Positions 1 through 8,785 of a stretch of DNA of 64,000 nt are shown here, piece after piece. Source of the DNA: an uncultured Alphaproteobacteria bacterium (GTDB lineage: Bacteria; Pseudomonadota; Alphaproteobacteria; Caulobacterales; Parvularculaceae). The position numbers and the translations under genes are program-made. The stretch is taken from assembly GCA_902826095.1 (NCBI GenBank), contig CADEDN010000011.1, forward strand, positions 1 to 64,000, read 5' to 3'. Under the pieces are notes generated by a model. The model was given only the letters and a program-made list of their open reading frames with translations, ran no database searches and was not told where the DNA came from. Position 1 is the stretch's first letter. Each line of letters starts with the position of its first letter.

Positions 1-3
1 ATG

Positions 4-50
4 TGTTACCTATGTCTCGGGAATAATCTGTAACCCATGTGTCCGGAATG
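4..50. repeat. Two imperfect 22-bp direct repeats, IS-end-like
   Basis: Positions 4-25 and 29-50 carry two similar units (cores GTTACCTATGTCTCGGGAAT and GTAACCCATGTGTCCGGAAT) with a 25-bp period. They sit just before the 3' end of a tRNA-Ser gene. Tandem direct repeats of this size are typical of the terminal transposase-binding sites of some insertion sequences, for example the IS21 family. No transposase is visible because the window starts here, so the IS reading is inference. Confidence 0.4.
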
Positions 51-63
51 GACCCGCGAAGGG

Positions 64-153
64 TGGCGGATGGGGTGGGATTCGAACCCACGAGACCCTT
101 GCGAGCCTGCCGGTTTTCAAGACCGGTGCCTTCAACCGCTCGGCCACCCATCC
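64..153 (-). tRNA. tRNA-Ser (anticodon UGA)
   Basis: A 90-nt class II tRNA on the minus strand. The 7-bp acceptor stem is GGATGGG/CCCATCC, and the 3' CCA is encoded at 64-66. The anticodon loop CTTGAAA sits on a CCGGT/ACCGG stem and gives UGA. There is a long variable arm, and the T-loop is GTTCGAATC. Both the variable arm and the anticodon fit serine. Confidence 0.97.
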
Positions 154-274
154 AGCACGGCGCCGGACCTATGTCAGGCCCTCGGAAATAACAAGGGCTT
201 GGCCGGGGCGCCGCCCGCGCGCGTTAACCCAGTTTTGGTTGCGAAATCGCACGAAAAATCGCATAGGCGGTCTT

Positions 275-1198
275 ATGCGCCATCCCGCCGGCAACGCTCC
301 GCTGCGTCAGCTTTCGTCCGCCTTTGCAGTGGTCCTTGCGGCCCTGGCGATTGCGGCCTGTTCAACCATGAATCTGCCCGACGCGCCGAAGACTGTCGGC
401 GTCCCGGCAAAGCCCAATCCGCACTACAAAGTCGGCGCGCCCTACAAGATTGACGACCGGTGGTACGCGCCGAAGGTCGACGAAGCGTACGATGAGGAGG
501 GCGTCGCATCCTGGTATGGCGACGATTTTCACGGCAAGTTGACCGCGAACGGAGAAATCTTTGACAAGCGGCGCCTGTCGGCGGCGCACAAGACGCTTCC
601 AATGCCGACTTTGGTCGAAGTTCAAAATCTCGAAAACGGAAAGCGCATTATCGTCCGCGTCAATGATCGGGGCCCGTTCAAGGGCGACCGCGTCATCGAT
701 CTCTCGCACGCCGCCGCGACTGAACTTGGCTTTGCCGGCGAAGGGCTGGCGAGGGTGCGCGTCAAATATCTTGGCGAAACGGACATTGCGGGGCTTGCGC
801 CTCTTCCCGGCGAGCGTCCGCCGGCCGCCCTTGCAAACAGGGCGTCTCAAGCCCATTCGCCGATTCTTGCGTCAGCGGACGACGGCGCGGATCCGCTCGG
901 CGATTTGATCGCCCGCGCGGCAGGGCCAGTCAAAGCGAGATCTGTCGGCGCGCCCAAGGCCGCGGATATCTGGGTCGAGCTTGCTTCAGTCGAAGACATC
1001 AGCGCCATTGAGCATATGCGCTTCGACTTCACGGACCTTGGCCCGATCACCGTCCAATCGGGCGATGCGCGCGGTCAAAAAATGCAGTCGCTTCGGATTG
1101 GCCCCTTCATCGATGAGGCGATCGCCGTCGCCTCGCTCTCAAGGGTGAAGGCGGCAGGTTTTGGAGGCGCCCGGATTGTCCGCGGCGCCGGCTTATAG
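275..1198 (+). CDS. rlpA: RlpA-family septal ring lytic transglycosylase, lipoprotein
   Basis: The protein is 307 residues. A lipoprotein signal peptide ends in a lipobox with Cys at about residue 29 (AIAAC), so it is expected to be anchored in the outer membrane. The double-psi beta-barrel of RlpA covers about residues 75-165, with the family signatures GVASWYGDDFHGKLTANGE and RVNDRGPF. A C-terminal region of about 75 residues looks like a weak SPOR-type peptidoglycan-binding module. RlpA cleaves stem-less peptidoglycan during septation. The ATG at 275 is chosen over an upstream TTG at 239 because it gives a normal signal peptide. The gene precedes dacA by 32 bp, which makes a cell-wall pair. 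Confidence 0.9.
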   Translation: MRHPAGNAPLRQLSSAFAVVLAALAIAACSTMNLPDAPKTVGVPAKPNPHYKVGAPYKIDDRWYAPKVDEAYDEEGVASWYGDDFHGKLTANGEIFDKRRLSAAHKTLPMPTLVEVQNLENGKRIIVRVNDRGPFKGDRVIDLSHAAATELGFAGEGLARVRVKYLGETDIAGLAPLPGERPPAALANRASQAHSPILASADDGADPLGDLIARAAGPVKARSVGAPKAADIWVELASVEDISAIEHMRFDFTDLGPITVQSGDARGQKMQSLRIGPFIDEAIAVASLSRVKAAGFGGARIVRGAGL

Positions 1199-1230
1199 TT
1201 CTTCGTTCAGGAAAAGTTGGGATCCCTCCG

Positions 1231-2397
1231 ATGCGCTTGCTCAAATCAGGAATTTTCGCCGCGTTGCTCGCCATTGTCTCGACGCACGCCGTACAGGCGG
1301 AAGTCGCGACCGCCGCGGCGAATGCGGTCATCATGGATTTTGAAACGGGCGCCGTGCTGTTCGAAAAGGACGCCGACCGGCCGGTCGGCCCGTCCTCGAT
1401 GAGCAAGCTGATGACCGTTGCGGTCGTTTTTGAAAAGCTGAAGGCTGGCGAACTCAAAATGACCGACGAGTTTCCGGTTACGGAAAAGGCCTGGCGCATG
1501 GAAGGGTCAAAAATGTGGACCCGCGTCGACACCAAAATTCCGCTCGAAGCGTTGTTGCAGGGCGTCATTGTGCAGTCGGGAAATGACGCCTGCGTTGTCA
1601 TCGCCGAAGGAATTTCCGGCACGGAGGAAGCCTTCGCCGATCTGATGACGAAAAAGGCCCGCGAATGGGGGATGAAGAATTCGACCTTTGTGAATTCGAC
1701 CGGTTGGCCGGATGAAAATCACAAGATGAGCACGCGCGATCTCGCAATTCTCGCGCGCAAGATCGTGAAGGATTATCCGGAATATTACAAATATTTCGCC
1801 GAACGCGAATTCACCTGGGAAAAAATCCGGCAGCCGAATCGAAACCCGCTTCTTTTCAGTTTCAAGGGCGCCGACGGCCTCAAGACCGGCCACACTGAAG
1901 AGAACGGGTACGGCCTCGTAGGCTCGGCGATCGTCAATGGCGAACGCCGCATCGTCGTTTTGAATGGGCTTGGCTCAGAGAAGGAACGCGCCGTCGAATC
2001 CGAGCGGATCATGCGCGTCGCATTCAACGAATATGCAAAGCGCACGCTCTATAAGGCCGGCGATGTTGCGGGCGACGCGCTGGTGTTTGCGGGCAAGGAA
2101 ACGACGGTGCCGCTTGTGACCTCCGAACCCGTCTCCATGATCCTCAATCGGTCGGCTGCGAAGACCGTCGGGGCGAAAGTCATTTATGAAGGGCCGGTCG
2201 CCGCGCCGATCGCCGAAGGCCAGCAGATCGGATATCTGCGCGTCGATGTCGAAGGCGGCGACGCGCGCGAATTTCCGCTCTATGCGGGCAAGGCCGTGAA
2301 GGCGATCGGTCCGTTCGGCCGCATTGCGCTGGCGGCGAAATCGCTTGTGCTGGGCAGGCCTGCGGCGGAGGGCGGAGACGAAGCCGCCGGGCGGTAG
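1231..2397 (+). CDS. dacA: D-alanyl-D-alanine carboxypeptidase (PBP5/6 type)
   Basis: A 388-residue penicillin-binding protein of the S11 family. A signal peptide (about residues 1-23) is followed by the three active-site motifs: SxxK (SMSK at about 56-59), SGN (QSGNDACV, near 118) and KTG (LKTGHTE, near 223). A C-terminal PBP5-associated beta domain follows. The enzyme trims the terminal D-Ala from pentapeptides in the periplasm. Its stop codon is directly abutted by the tmk start codon, so dacA heads a tight operon with tmk and holB. Length and motifs are normal for the family. Confidence 0.95.
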   Translation: MRLLKSGIFAALLAIVSTHAVQAEVATAAANAVIMDFETGAVLFEKDADRPVGPSSMSKLMTVAVVFEKLKAGELKMTDEFPVTEKAWRMEGSKMWTRVDTKIPLEALLQGVIVQSGNDACVVIAEGISGTEEAFADLMTKKAREWGMKNSTFVNSTGWPDENHKMSTRDLAILARKIVKDYPEYYKYFAEREFTWEKIRQPNRNPLLFSFKGADGLKTGHTEENGYGLVGSAIVNGERRIVVLNGLGSEKERAVESERIMRVAFNEYAKRTLYKAGDVAGDALVFAGKETTVPLVTSEPVSMILNRSAAKTVGAKVIYEGPVAAPIAEGQQIGYLRVDVEGGDAREFPLYAGKAVKAIGPFGRIALAAKSLVLGRPAAEGGDEAAGR

Positions 2398-3042
2398 ATG
2401 CGCGCGCGCCGCCCGGGTCTTTTCATCAGCTTTGAAGGCGGCGACGGCGCCGGCAAGTCCAGTCAGATTGGCAGGCTTGCGGATCATCTGCGCCGCCTCG
2501 GCATGACGGTCCGCGTCACGCGCGAACCCGGCGGCACCGACAATGCCGAGGCTGTCAGAAAGTTGCTGGTGACCGGCAAGGCCGAAAGTTGGGGACCGCT
2601 CGCTGAATCGTTGCTGGTGAACGCCGCGCGCGCGGATCATCTCGACCGCGTCATCAGGCCTGCGCTTGATCGCGGAGATGTCGTCATCACCGATCGATTC
2701 GCCGATTCAACGACCGCCTATCAGGGGATTGCCGGCGGACTCGGCGAGGCGACCGTTGAAGCTCTCCGCGCAATTGTTGTCGGCGACGACGAGCCCGATC
2801 TCACCATCATTCTCGACCTGCCGGTCGAAGTCGGCCTTTCGCGCGCGCGGGGCCGGGGAGATGCGGACAGCCGGTTCGAGAGCAAGGGCGTCGCCTATCA
2901 GGAAAGAGTGCGTCAGGCTTTCCTGGCGATTGCGCGCAAGAACCCCGATCGCTGCGTCGTCGTTGATGCGACCCCGGACGAAGCGAGTGTGTTTGACGCA
3001 ATCGAAGATGCGGTTGGAAAAATGCTCGGCGCCCGCCAATGA
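2398..3042 (+). CDS. tmk: Thymidylate kinase (dTMP kinase)
   Basis: A 214-residue cytosolic kinase that phosphorylates dTMP to dTDP. The P-loop FEGGDGAGKSSQ lies at about residues 10-21, the DRF motif (TDRFADSTTAYQG) follows, and a LID-like arginine-rich segment (SRARGRGDADSRFE) sits near residue 150. The ATG begins on the base after the dacA stop, and the gene overlaps holB by 4 bp (ATGA). The tmk-holB-tatD order is conserved in proteobacteria and supports the call. Confidence 0.96.
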   Translation: MRARRPGLFISFEGGDGAGKSSQIGRLADHLRRLGMTVRVTREPGGTDNAEAVRKLLVTGKAESWGPLAESLLVNAARADHLDRVIRPALDRGDVVITDRFADSTTAYQGIAGGLGEATVEALRAIVVGDDEPDLTIILDLPVEVGLSRARGRGDADSRFESKGVAYQERVRQAFLAIARKNPDRCVVVDATPDEASVFDAIEDAVGKMLGARQ

Positions 3043-4040
3043 CGACGCCCAATGAACTTCCGCCGCCGCGCGCGCGCTTTGATTTTTTGGGCGCGCCCGA
3101 TTTTGAGGCGACTTTGGCGCAGACGTTAAACGCCGGCGCGTTGGCGAACGGATGGCTGATCACGGGCGGCGAAGGAGCAGGGAAGGCGACGCTCGCCTAC
3201 AGGCTCGCCCGCGCGCTCCTCTGGCGAGAGCGCCCGGAGAATGCGCCGAACCTCGAAGTTCCAAAATCAGCCCGGGAATATGCGCTGGTTGCATCCGGCG
3301 GGCATCCTGATCTGTTCGTCGCGGACCGCCGATTTGATGAAAAGAAAGACCGCTACGCCACTGAAATATCTATCGAAGTTGTTCGTGAGTTGACGCATTT
3401 CCTCAGCCAAACCGCGTCCATGGGCGGCTGGCGCGTGGCGATCATCGATACGGCTGACGACCTCAACCGCAACTCGGCCAACGCCTTGCTCAAAGCGCTT
3501 GAAGAACCGCCGTCGCGGACGGCGCTGTTTGTCCTTTCATCGGCGCCGGGAAGACTGCTCGCGACAATTCGTTCGCGCTGCCGACGTATTGAGCTTCGAT
3601 CGTTGCCGGATCATGTGGTCGCGGAATTTCTGCGCAGGGAAGGGGCCGCGAAGGGGGAGGTCGCGCCAAAGCTCGCGGAGGCGGCTGGCGGCCGGCCCGG
3701 CTTTGCTTTGTCGCTTGCGCTCGGCGACGGCGCCGATGCGGTCGAGGCCGTCGAATCATTCTGGGAAGCGACGACCAGCGGAAAAGATGTCGGCTCGATC
3801 GCGCAACGCCTTGCCGCGAAAGACGCGGACGGCGCCTTTCGCCATTTCCAGTCCTTATTGACCGCGCGGATCGCGCAGCAGGCGAAATCCCTGGCGCTCG
3901 CGGCGGACAGTCGGTCGCAAAAATTTGTAGATCTTCGCGAGGCGATCGACCGCCTCTTTACGCGGGGAGAGGCCGTCAATCTCGACAAGGTTCAAATCGT
4001 CCTCGCGGCCGGCCGGGCGTTTGCCGCGGTCATGCGTTGA
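3039..4040 (+). CDS. holB: DNA polymerase III subunit delta'
   Basis: A 333-residue clamp-loader AAA+ protein. It has a P-loop-like GGEGAGKATLAYRLARALL near residue 43. It also has the segment IIDTADDLNRNSANALLKALEEPP, typical of delta'/DnaX, and an SRC-type motif (IRSRCRRIELR). The start overlaps the tmk stop by 4 bp, indicating translational coupling. Delta' works in the clamp-loader complex that places the beta clamp on primed DNA. Gene order (tmk upstream, tatD downstream) agrees. Confidence 0.93.
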   Translation: MTTPNELPPPRARFDFLGAPDFEATLAQTLNAGALANGWLITGGEGAGKATLAYRLARALLWRERPENAPNLEVPKSAREYALVASGGHPDLFVADRRFDEKKDRYATEISIEVVRELTHFLSQTASMGGWRVAIIDTADDLNRNSANALLKALEEPPSRTALFVLSSAPGRLLATIRSRCRRIELRSLPDHVVAEFLRREGAAKGEVAPKLAEAAGGRPGFALSLALGDGADAVEAVESFWEATTSGKDVGSIAQRLAAKDADGAFRHFQSLLTARIAQQAKSLALAADSRSQKFVDLREAIDRLFTRGEAVNLDKVQIVLAAGRAFAAVMR

Positions 4041-4044
4041 CCCC

Positions 4045-4836
4045 ATGCTTGTCGACAGCCACGTCAATCTCCATCACGAGAAATTCGCCGGCGACGTTGA
4101 TGCGGTCATTGAAGCGGCGCGCACAGCCGGCGTTGTTGCGATGCTGACCATATCGGACAAAATCAGTTCGACCGACGCCATCCGCGACATCGTTGCGGGG
4201 CGGTCGAATGTTTGGCGATCGGTCGGCGCGCATCCGCATTACGCAAGCGATCACCTTGATCTGACCGCCGCCAGACTGATCGCGCTGGCGGCGGCGGACG
4301 ACGTCATTGGCGTCGGCGAGTGCGGCCTCGACTTTCATTACGAGTTTTCGCCGCGCGAACACCAGGAACCGGTGTTCAACGCACATATTGAAGCAGCGCA
4401 AGAGACCGGGCTGCCGCTGATCATCCATACCCGCGAAGCGGATGAAAGAACCGCGAACATGCTGAAAGAGGCGATCGCCAAAAAAAAATTTACGCCCTTG
4501 CTGCATTGCTACACTGGGTCGCTGGCGCTGGCGGAACTGGTCATGGAAATGAACGGGTATATTTCATTCTCCGGAATCATCACCTTCAAGAACGCCGATG
4601 ACATCCGCGCGATCGCCGCGAAGATGCCGCGCGACCGCATTCTCGTCGAAACGGATTGCCCGTATCTCGCGCCGGTTCCGCATCGCGGCCGGCGTTGCGA
4701 GCCTGCGCATGTCGTGCACGTCGCGGACAAGCTCGCCGAAACGCTCAAACTTGAACGCGTTGAAGTCGATCGCATGACGACGGATAATTTTTTTCGGCTG
4801 TTTCAACGTGCAAAGCGGCCAAGGGAATCCCTGTGA
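4045..4836 (+). CDS. TatD-family metal-dependent hydrolase
   Basis: A 263-residue amidohydrolase-fold DNase/hydrolase. Visible motifs are GVGECGLDFHY, HTREADERT, LHCYTGS and ETDCPYLAP, which together form the two-metal site of the TatD family. The N-terminal motif reads DSHVNLHH, so the second histidine of the usual DSHxHL is asparagine. The ATG at 4045 lies 4 bp after the holB stop and gives the canonical N-terminus MLVDSH; in-frame codons further upstream lie inside holB. The gene overlaps the next one through GTGA. Substrate not assigned. Confidence 0.93.
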   Translation: MLVDSHVNLHHEKFAGDVDAVIEAARTAGVVAMLTISDKISSTDAIRDIVAGRSNVWRSVGAHPHYASDHLDLTAARLIALAAADDVIGVGECGLDFHYEFSPREHQEPVFNAHIEAAQETGLPLIIHTREADERTANMLKEAIAKKKFTPLLHCYTGSLALAELVMEMNGYISFSGIITFKNADDIRAIAAKMPRDRILVETDCPYLAPVPHRGRRCEPAHVVHVADKLAETLKLERVEVDRMTTDNFFRLFQRAKRPRESL

Positions 4837-5684
4837 GCGGCGCATCGGGCGGCGTCAGATTGAGGGCGACGATCCTCGGATCGGGGTCTTCCGGCGGCGT
4901 GCCGAGGCTCGGCGGATTCGACGGGCGCGGGGATTGGGGCGCATGCGATCCGAAAGAACCCAAAAACCGCCGCCTCAGATGTTCATTGCTGGTGGAGCGC
5001 GCCCATGCGGTCGACGGATTCGCCCCGCAATCCGTCACCGCGGCGGTGATCGACACGTCGCCCGATTTCCGAACGCAGATGCTCAACGCGGGCGTCGAGC
5101 ATGTCGACGGCGTCGTTCTTACCCACGATCATGCGGATCAGACCCACGGCGTCGATGATCTGCGCGCCTTTGCGATTCGAACCAAAAAGCGCGTGCCGGT
5201 CTATTTGGATCGCGCCACGGCGGGAGCCGTCATCGAGCGCTTCCGCTATTGTTTCGAGCAGGCGGAGGGGAGTTGGTATCCCGCGATCCTCGATGAGCGG
5301 CCGATTCCGCCTTGCGGCGAGGAATTCGGGATTTCGGGGCCCGCGGGCGCCATTCCTTTTGTCGCCTTCCTCCAGCGGCACGGGCCGGTCAACTCGCTCG
5401 GCTTCAGGATCGGCGATCTTGCCTATTCCAGCGATGTCAACGGTCTGCCTGAGGACAGTTTTGATCTTCTCTCCGGCGTCAAGATCTGGATTGTCGACGC
5501 GCTGCAAATCGCGCCCCATGGAACTCACGCAAATCTTGAAACGACTTTGCGATGGATAAAGCAGGTCAAGCCGGCGCGCGCCATTCTCACGAATTTGCAT
5601 GTGACGATGGATTATCGATCACTGACAGAGTCGCTTCCGGCGGGCGTCGAGCCTGCCTATGACGGCCTCAGCATCGAGTTCTGA
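4833..5684 (+). CDS. MBL-fold metallo-hydrolase (PhnP-like phosphodiesterase family)
   Basis: A 283-residue metallo-beta-lactamase-fold protein. It has an N-terminal glycine-rich stretch (GSGSSGGVPRLGG) and a zinc-binding motif LTHDHADQTHGVDDLR near residue 95. Later histidines occur in LQIAPHGTHANL and TNLHVTMD. The TatD-MBL pair downstream of holB is common in alphaproteobacteria. Members are annotated as phosphoribosyl-1,2-cyclic phosphodiesterase-like, but the substrate here is unknown. The GTG start at 4833 overlaps the tatD stop, so the two are probably translated as a unit. Confidence 0.85.
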   Translation: MSGASGGVRLRATILGSGSSGGVPRLGGFDGRGDWGACDPKEPKNRRLRCSLLVERAHAVDGFAPQSVTAAVIDTSPDFRTQMLNAGVEHVDGVVLTHDHADQTHGVDDLRAFAIRTKKRVPVYLDRATAGAVIERFRYCFEQAEGSWYPAILDERPIPPCGEEFGISGPAGAIPFVAFLQRHGPVNSLGFRIGDLAYSSDVNGLPEDSFDLLSGVKIWIVDALQIAPHGTHANLETTLRWIKQVKPARAILTNLHVTMDYRSLTESLPAGVEPAYDGLSIEF

Positions 5685-5751
5685 GGCTGCAATTATGCCA
5701 AGGTTAACGATTGGCTGCTTGACTGGCGCATGAGGTCTAATCGGGCGCGCT

Positions 5752-6291
5752 ATGGCTGGCGGAAACAAGACGGCGATAAACCGGACGCGGTGCAAAGTCC
5801 GGTTGATCAATTTCAACGATCATATCAATGAGGGCTATGTATTTCTCGCTTACGGCCAGCGATTGTCCGATCTTTTGAATGACGAGCGCGCGTTTTTGCC
5901 GCTTGAAACAGACGCCGGCGAAGTGAAGGTCGTTTCAAAGCGCTCGATCATGGAGGTCGAAGTGCTTGATGTCGCAACGCCCGGAAAAGCCAAATCCGCG
6001 TCGCCGGATGTCGTTCAGCTGATCTCCGGCAGCGCTTTCGACATTCTCGGCGTGCCGGCTGACTCCGATGACGCAGCGGTGCGCATTCGGTATCTGGAAC
6101 TTGTCAATTCGGTGAGCGAGGAATCGCTTCAGGCGATTTCAGGCAACAAAGATCTGATTGTCGCGGCCGAGCAGCTTCGAGGCCGCTATGAAGCGGCGTA
6201 TGATTCGATCACCAATGCGCGCAAGATGGAAGCGATCGGGATTGCGATACGGGACGCTCAACCCAAACGCCGACGCTTCAACGATATGTAG
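5752..6291 (+). CDS. Hypothetical protein with degenerate J-domain-like C-terminus
   Basis: A 179-residue soluble protein without a signal peptide. The N-terminal half (about 12-75) is a small beta-rich module with the pattern RLINFNDHINEGYVFLAYG and ends in MEVEVLDV. The C-terminal part (about 98-165) starts with AFDILGVPADSDDAAVRIRYLELV and ends with YDSITNARKM. That spacing recalls a DnaJ J-domain, but the HPD tripeptide needed to stimulate Hsp70 is absent. The gene stands alone, 67 bp after the MBL hydrolase. The function is not known and the J-like fold is inference from pattern. Confidence 0.7.
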   Translation: MAGGNKTAINRTRCKVRLINFNDHINEGYVFLAYGQRLSDLLNDERAFLPLETDAGEVKVVSKRSIMEVEVLDVATPGKAKSASPDVVQLISGSAFDILGVPADSDDAAVRIRYLELVNSVSEESLQAISGNKDLIVAAEQLRGRYEAAYDSITNARKMEAIGIAIRDAQPKRRRFNDM

Positions 6292-6429
6292 CGCGCGGGC
6301 CTCGCAGCCCAGGCGTCATTCAATAATTTGCGACAATACAAATTGTGCGACAATTGGATTATGCGCTTGCGGCCGGGGCTGTGCTGGTTCGCACGCCCCG
6401 ACCGATCAAATTGAAGACCCGATCGATCC

Positions 6430-7344
6430 TCAGGCTGGCCTGCGAAATTTCAGGGTCATGCGGTCGGATTCGCCGATCGCTTCCATCTGAGCTTTGAGTT
6501 CCGGATTGTCGCCGCTTGTCGCAAAAGACGGCGGCAAGCGCCAGACGAGGTCAGTTTCGGTCGGCTGGTCCTTCGGGTTCGCATTGATCTCGCTCGACCC
6601 GACGAATTCAAAGCCGGCCGCGGTGAACGCCGCGATCACGGCGTCTTGCTTCAGATAACCGTTTTCGCCATCCGCCCAGGCGTCCGAGTTCGTCGCCGGC
6701 GCCCGGTGCTGCTCCACCCCGACAATGCCGCCGGGTTTCAGCACGTCAAACGTGTCTTTTAGCGCCGCGGTGTAGAACCCGCCATCGTCTTCAAGACGTG
6801 AGAAATGATGAAGCGCCCTGAACATCAGGACCGCATCCGCCGTCCCTTTCATTTCTTCCGGCAACGATCCGTACACGAATGCCGAGACAGGCGCGCAGTC
6901 GTCCTCGCACCATTCTTTCGCGCCAGCCGGCCAATCGGTCGCCCAAGTCTTCTGCTTTTCAGGATCGGGCGCGAATTGTCCGAAAAACGTCCACATCGGC
7001 AGCGAATAATCCGCGCCAACCAGCTTGCCGCTCGGCCCGACATACGGGATGAGGATCTTCGACCACCACCCGCCGCCGGGCAGAACCTCTACGACCGTCA
7101 TCCCGGGCTCGACGCCGAAGAATTGCAACGTCTCCTTCGGATGGCGGAATTGATATCGCGCTTTCGCGTCTTCGGCTTGCGCCGCGAGGACGTCGTCGAG
7201 CCGCGCTTCGTTAAGGGCTGTGACATCGATCGCGGCGGGCGCCTCAACCGCGGGCGCCGTCGGCGGCGCGGGCGTTTCTTCTTTCTTTTTGGCGCAGGCG
7301 ACGACAGCCAAAGTCGCTATGCTGATGCAAAGCAGGTTGCGCAT
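6430..7344 (-). CDS. Lipoprotein with class I methyltransferase-like domain
   Basis: A 304-residue protein with a clear lipoprotein signal (lipobox AVVAC, Cys near residue 17). A charged/Pro-rich linker follows (KKKEETPAPPTAP). The rest resembles a SAM-dependent methyltransferase: GVEPGMTVVEVLPGGGWWSKIL as motif I, ADAVLMFRALHHF as the acidic/aromatic motif, and VLKPGGIVGVEQHR as the post-motif. Such proteins are found in alphaproteobacteria as predicted methyltransferases. An envelope location without SAM is odd, so the domain may have another role. It is convergent with the J-like gene, across a 138-bp gap. Confidence 0.8.
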   Translation of the reverse strand: MRNLLCISIATLAVVACAKKKEETPAPPTAPAVEAPAAIDVTALNEARLDDVLAAQAEDAKARYQFRHPKETLQFFGVEPGMTVVEVLPGGGWWSKILIPYVGPSGKLVGADYSLPMWTFFGQFAPDPEKQKTWATDWPAGAKEWCEDDCAPVSAFVYGSLPEEMKGTADAVLMFRALHHFSRLEDDGGFYTAALKDTFDVLKPGGIVGVEQHRAPATNSDAWADGENGYLKQDAVIAAFTAAGFEFVGSSEINANPKDQPTETDLVWRLPPSFATSGDNPELKAQMEAIGESDRMTLKFRRPA

Positions 7345-7375
7345 TATTGGACTCCCTTCCCTCTTAGGCCGCCGC

Positions 7376-8779
7376 TTAATGCAGCGCCTTGACGATCGAT
7401 TCGCACACCTTTTTGGCGTCGCCGAATAACATCATCGTGTTTTCGCGGAAAAACAGCTCGTTCTGGACGCCGGCGTAGCCCGACGCCATCGACCGCTTCA
7501 CGAAAAGGACCGTCCGCGCGTTTTCGACGTCGAGGATCGGCATGCCGTAGATCGGCGAGGTCTTGTCGGTCTTCGCCGCGGGGTTCGTCACGTCATTGGC
7601 GCCGATGACGAAAGCGACGTCCGCGGTGCGGAATTCGGCGTTGATGTCTTCAAGCTCGAAAACTTCGTCATAGGGCACCTGCGCCTCGGCGAGGAGCACG
7701 TTCATATGGCCGGGCATGCGGCCCGCGACCGGGTGAATCGCGTATTTCACTTCGACGCCGGCATGTTTCAGCGCGTCCGCCATTTCCTTCAGCGAATGCT
7801 GCGCCTGCGCCACCGCCATGCCGTAGCCGGGGACGACAATGACTTTGCCGGCGTTCTTCAGAATGAAGGCGGCGTCCTCGGCCGAGCCCTGTTTGACCGG
7901 GCGCGTTTCCTCGCCCGCCGCGCCCGCCGCCGCATCCTCGCCGCCAAAACCGCCAAGAATGACGGAAATGAACGAGCGGCCCATGCCCTTGCACATGATG
8001 TAAGAGAGGATGGCGCCTGACGAGCCGACGAGCGCGCCGGTGATGATGAGCGCCATGTTCTCCAAGGTGAAGCCGATGCCCGCCGCCGCCCAGCCGGAAT
8101 AGGAGTTCAGCATCGAGACGACGACCGGCATGTCTGCGCCGCCGATCGGGATGATGAGCAGGAACCCGAGCGCGAAGGCCGCGAAAGTCAACGCGGCGAA
8201 AACCATCACATTTTGAACGCCGGTCAGCAGCGTCCCGATCATCAGCATGATGAACAGCGCGAGCGCGAGGTTGATGATGTGGCGCGCGGGCAAGAGAATC
8301 GGCTTGCCTGACATTTTTCCGGCAAGCTTTGCGTATGCGATCACTGAACCGGAAAACGTGATGGCGCCGATCGCAACGCCGAGGGACATTTCCAACGCCG
8401 ATTGGAGGTGGATCTCGCCAGGCGTCCCGACGCCGAACGCCTGGGGCGCGAGAAAGGCCGCCCAAGCGATAAACACCGCCGCAAGGCCGACCAGGCTGTG
8501 AAAAAAGGCGACGAGTTCCGGCATCTCCGTCATCTTGACGCGCTGAGCAAGCAACGCGCCGGCGCCGCCGCCGATGCCGATCGCCACGAGAATGTAGAGC
8601 CAGGTGAAAAAGCCCTTGTCCTGCAAGAGGAACAGGGTCGTTGCGACGGCGAGCGCCATGCCGACCATGCCGTAGCGGTTGCCCTGCCGCGCCGTTTCCG
8701 GCGACGACAATCCTCGGAGCGCAAGGATGAAGAGAACGCCGGAGACGACGTAAAGAAGCGGCGGAAGATTTTGCGCCAT
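7376..8779 (-). CDS. pntB: NAD(P) transhydrogenase subunit beta
   Basis: A 467-residue membrane protein. Roughly nine hydrophobic segments (about 1-265) are followed by a soluble NADP(H)-binding domain III with the fingerprint VPGYGMAVAQAQ near residue 315 and the conserved IGANDVTNPAA and GMPILDVE near 400. It is the domain II/III subunit of the proton-translocating transhydrogenase, which uses proton-motive force to reduce NADP+ with NADH. It is last in a minus-strand operon after pntA1 and pntA2; the pntA2-pntB gap is only 6 bp. Confidence 0.97.
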   Translation of the reverse strand: MAQNLPPLLYVVSGVLFILALRGLSSPETARQGNRYGMVGMALAVATTLFLLQDKGFFTWLYILVAIGIGGGAGALLAQRVKMTEMPELVAFFHSLVGLAAVFIAWAAFLAPQAFGVGTPGEIHLQSALEMSLGVAIGAITFSGSVIAYAKLAGKMSGKPILLPARHIINLALALFIMLMIGTLLTGVQNVMVFAALTFAAFALGFLLIIPIGGADMPVVVSMLNSYSGWAAAGIGFTLENMALIITGALVGSSGAILSYIMCKGMGRSFISVILGGFGGEDAAAGAAGEETRPVKQGSAEDAAFILKNAGKVIVVPGYGMAVAQAQHSLKEMADALKHAGVEVKYAIHPVAGRMPGHMNVLLAEAQVPYDEVFELEDINAEFRTADVAFVIGANDVTNPAAKTDKTSPIYGMPILDVENARTVLFVKRSMASGYAGVQNELFFRENTMMLFGDAKKVCESIVKALH

Positions 8780-8785
8780 GGCGGC

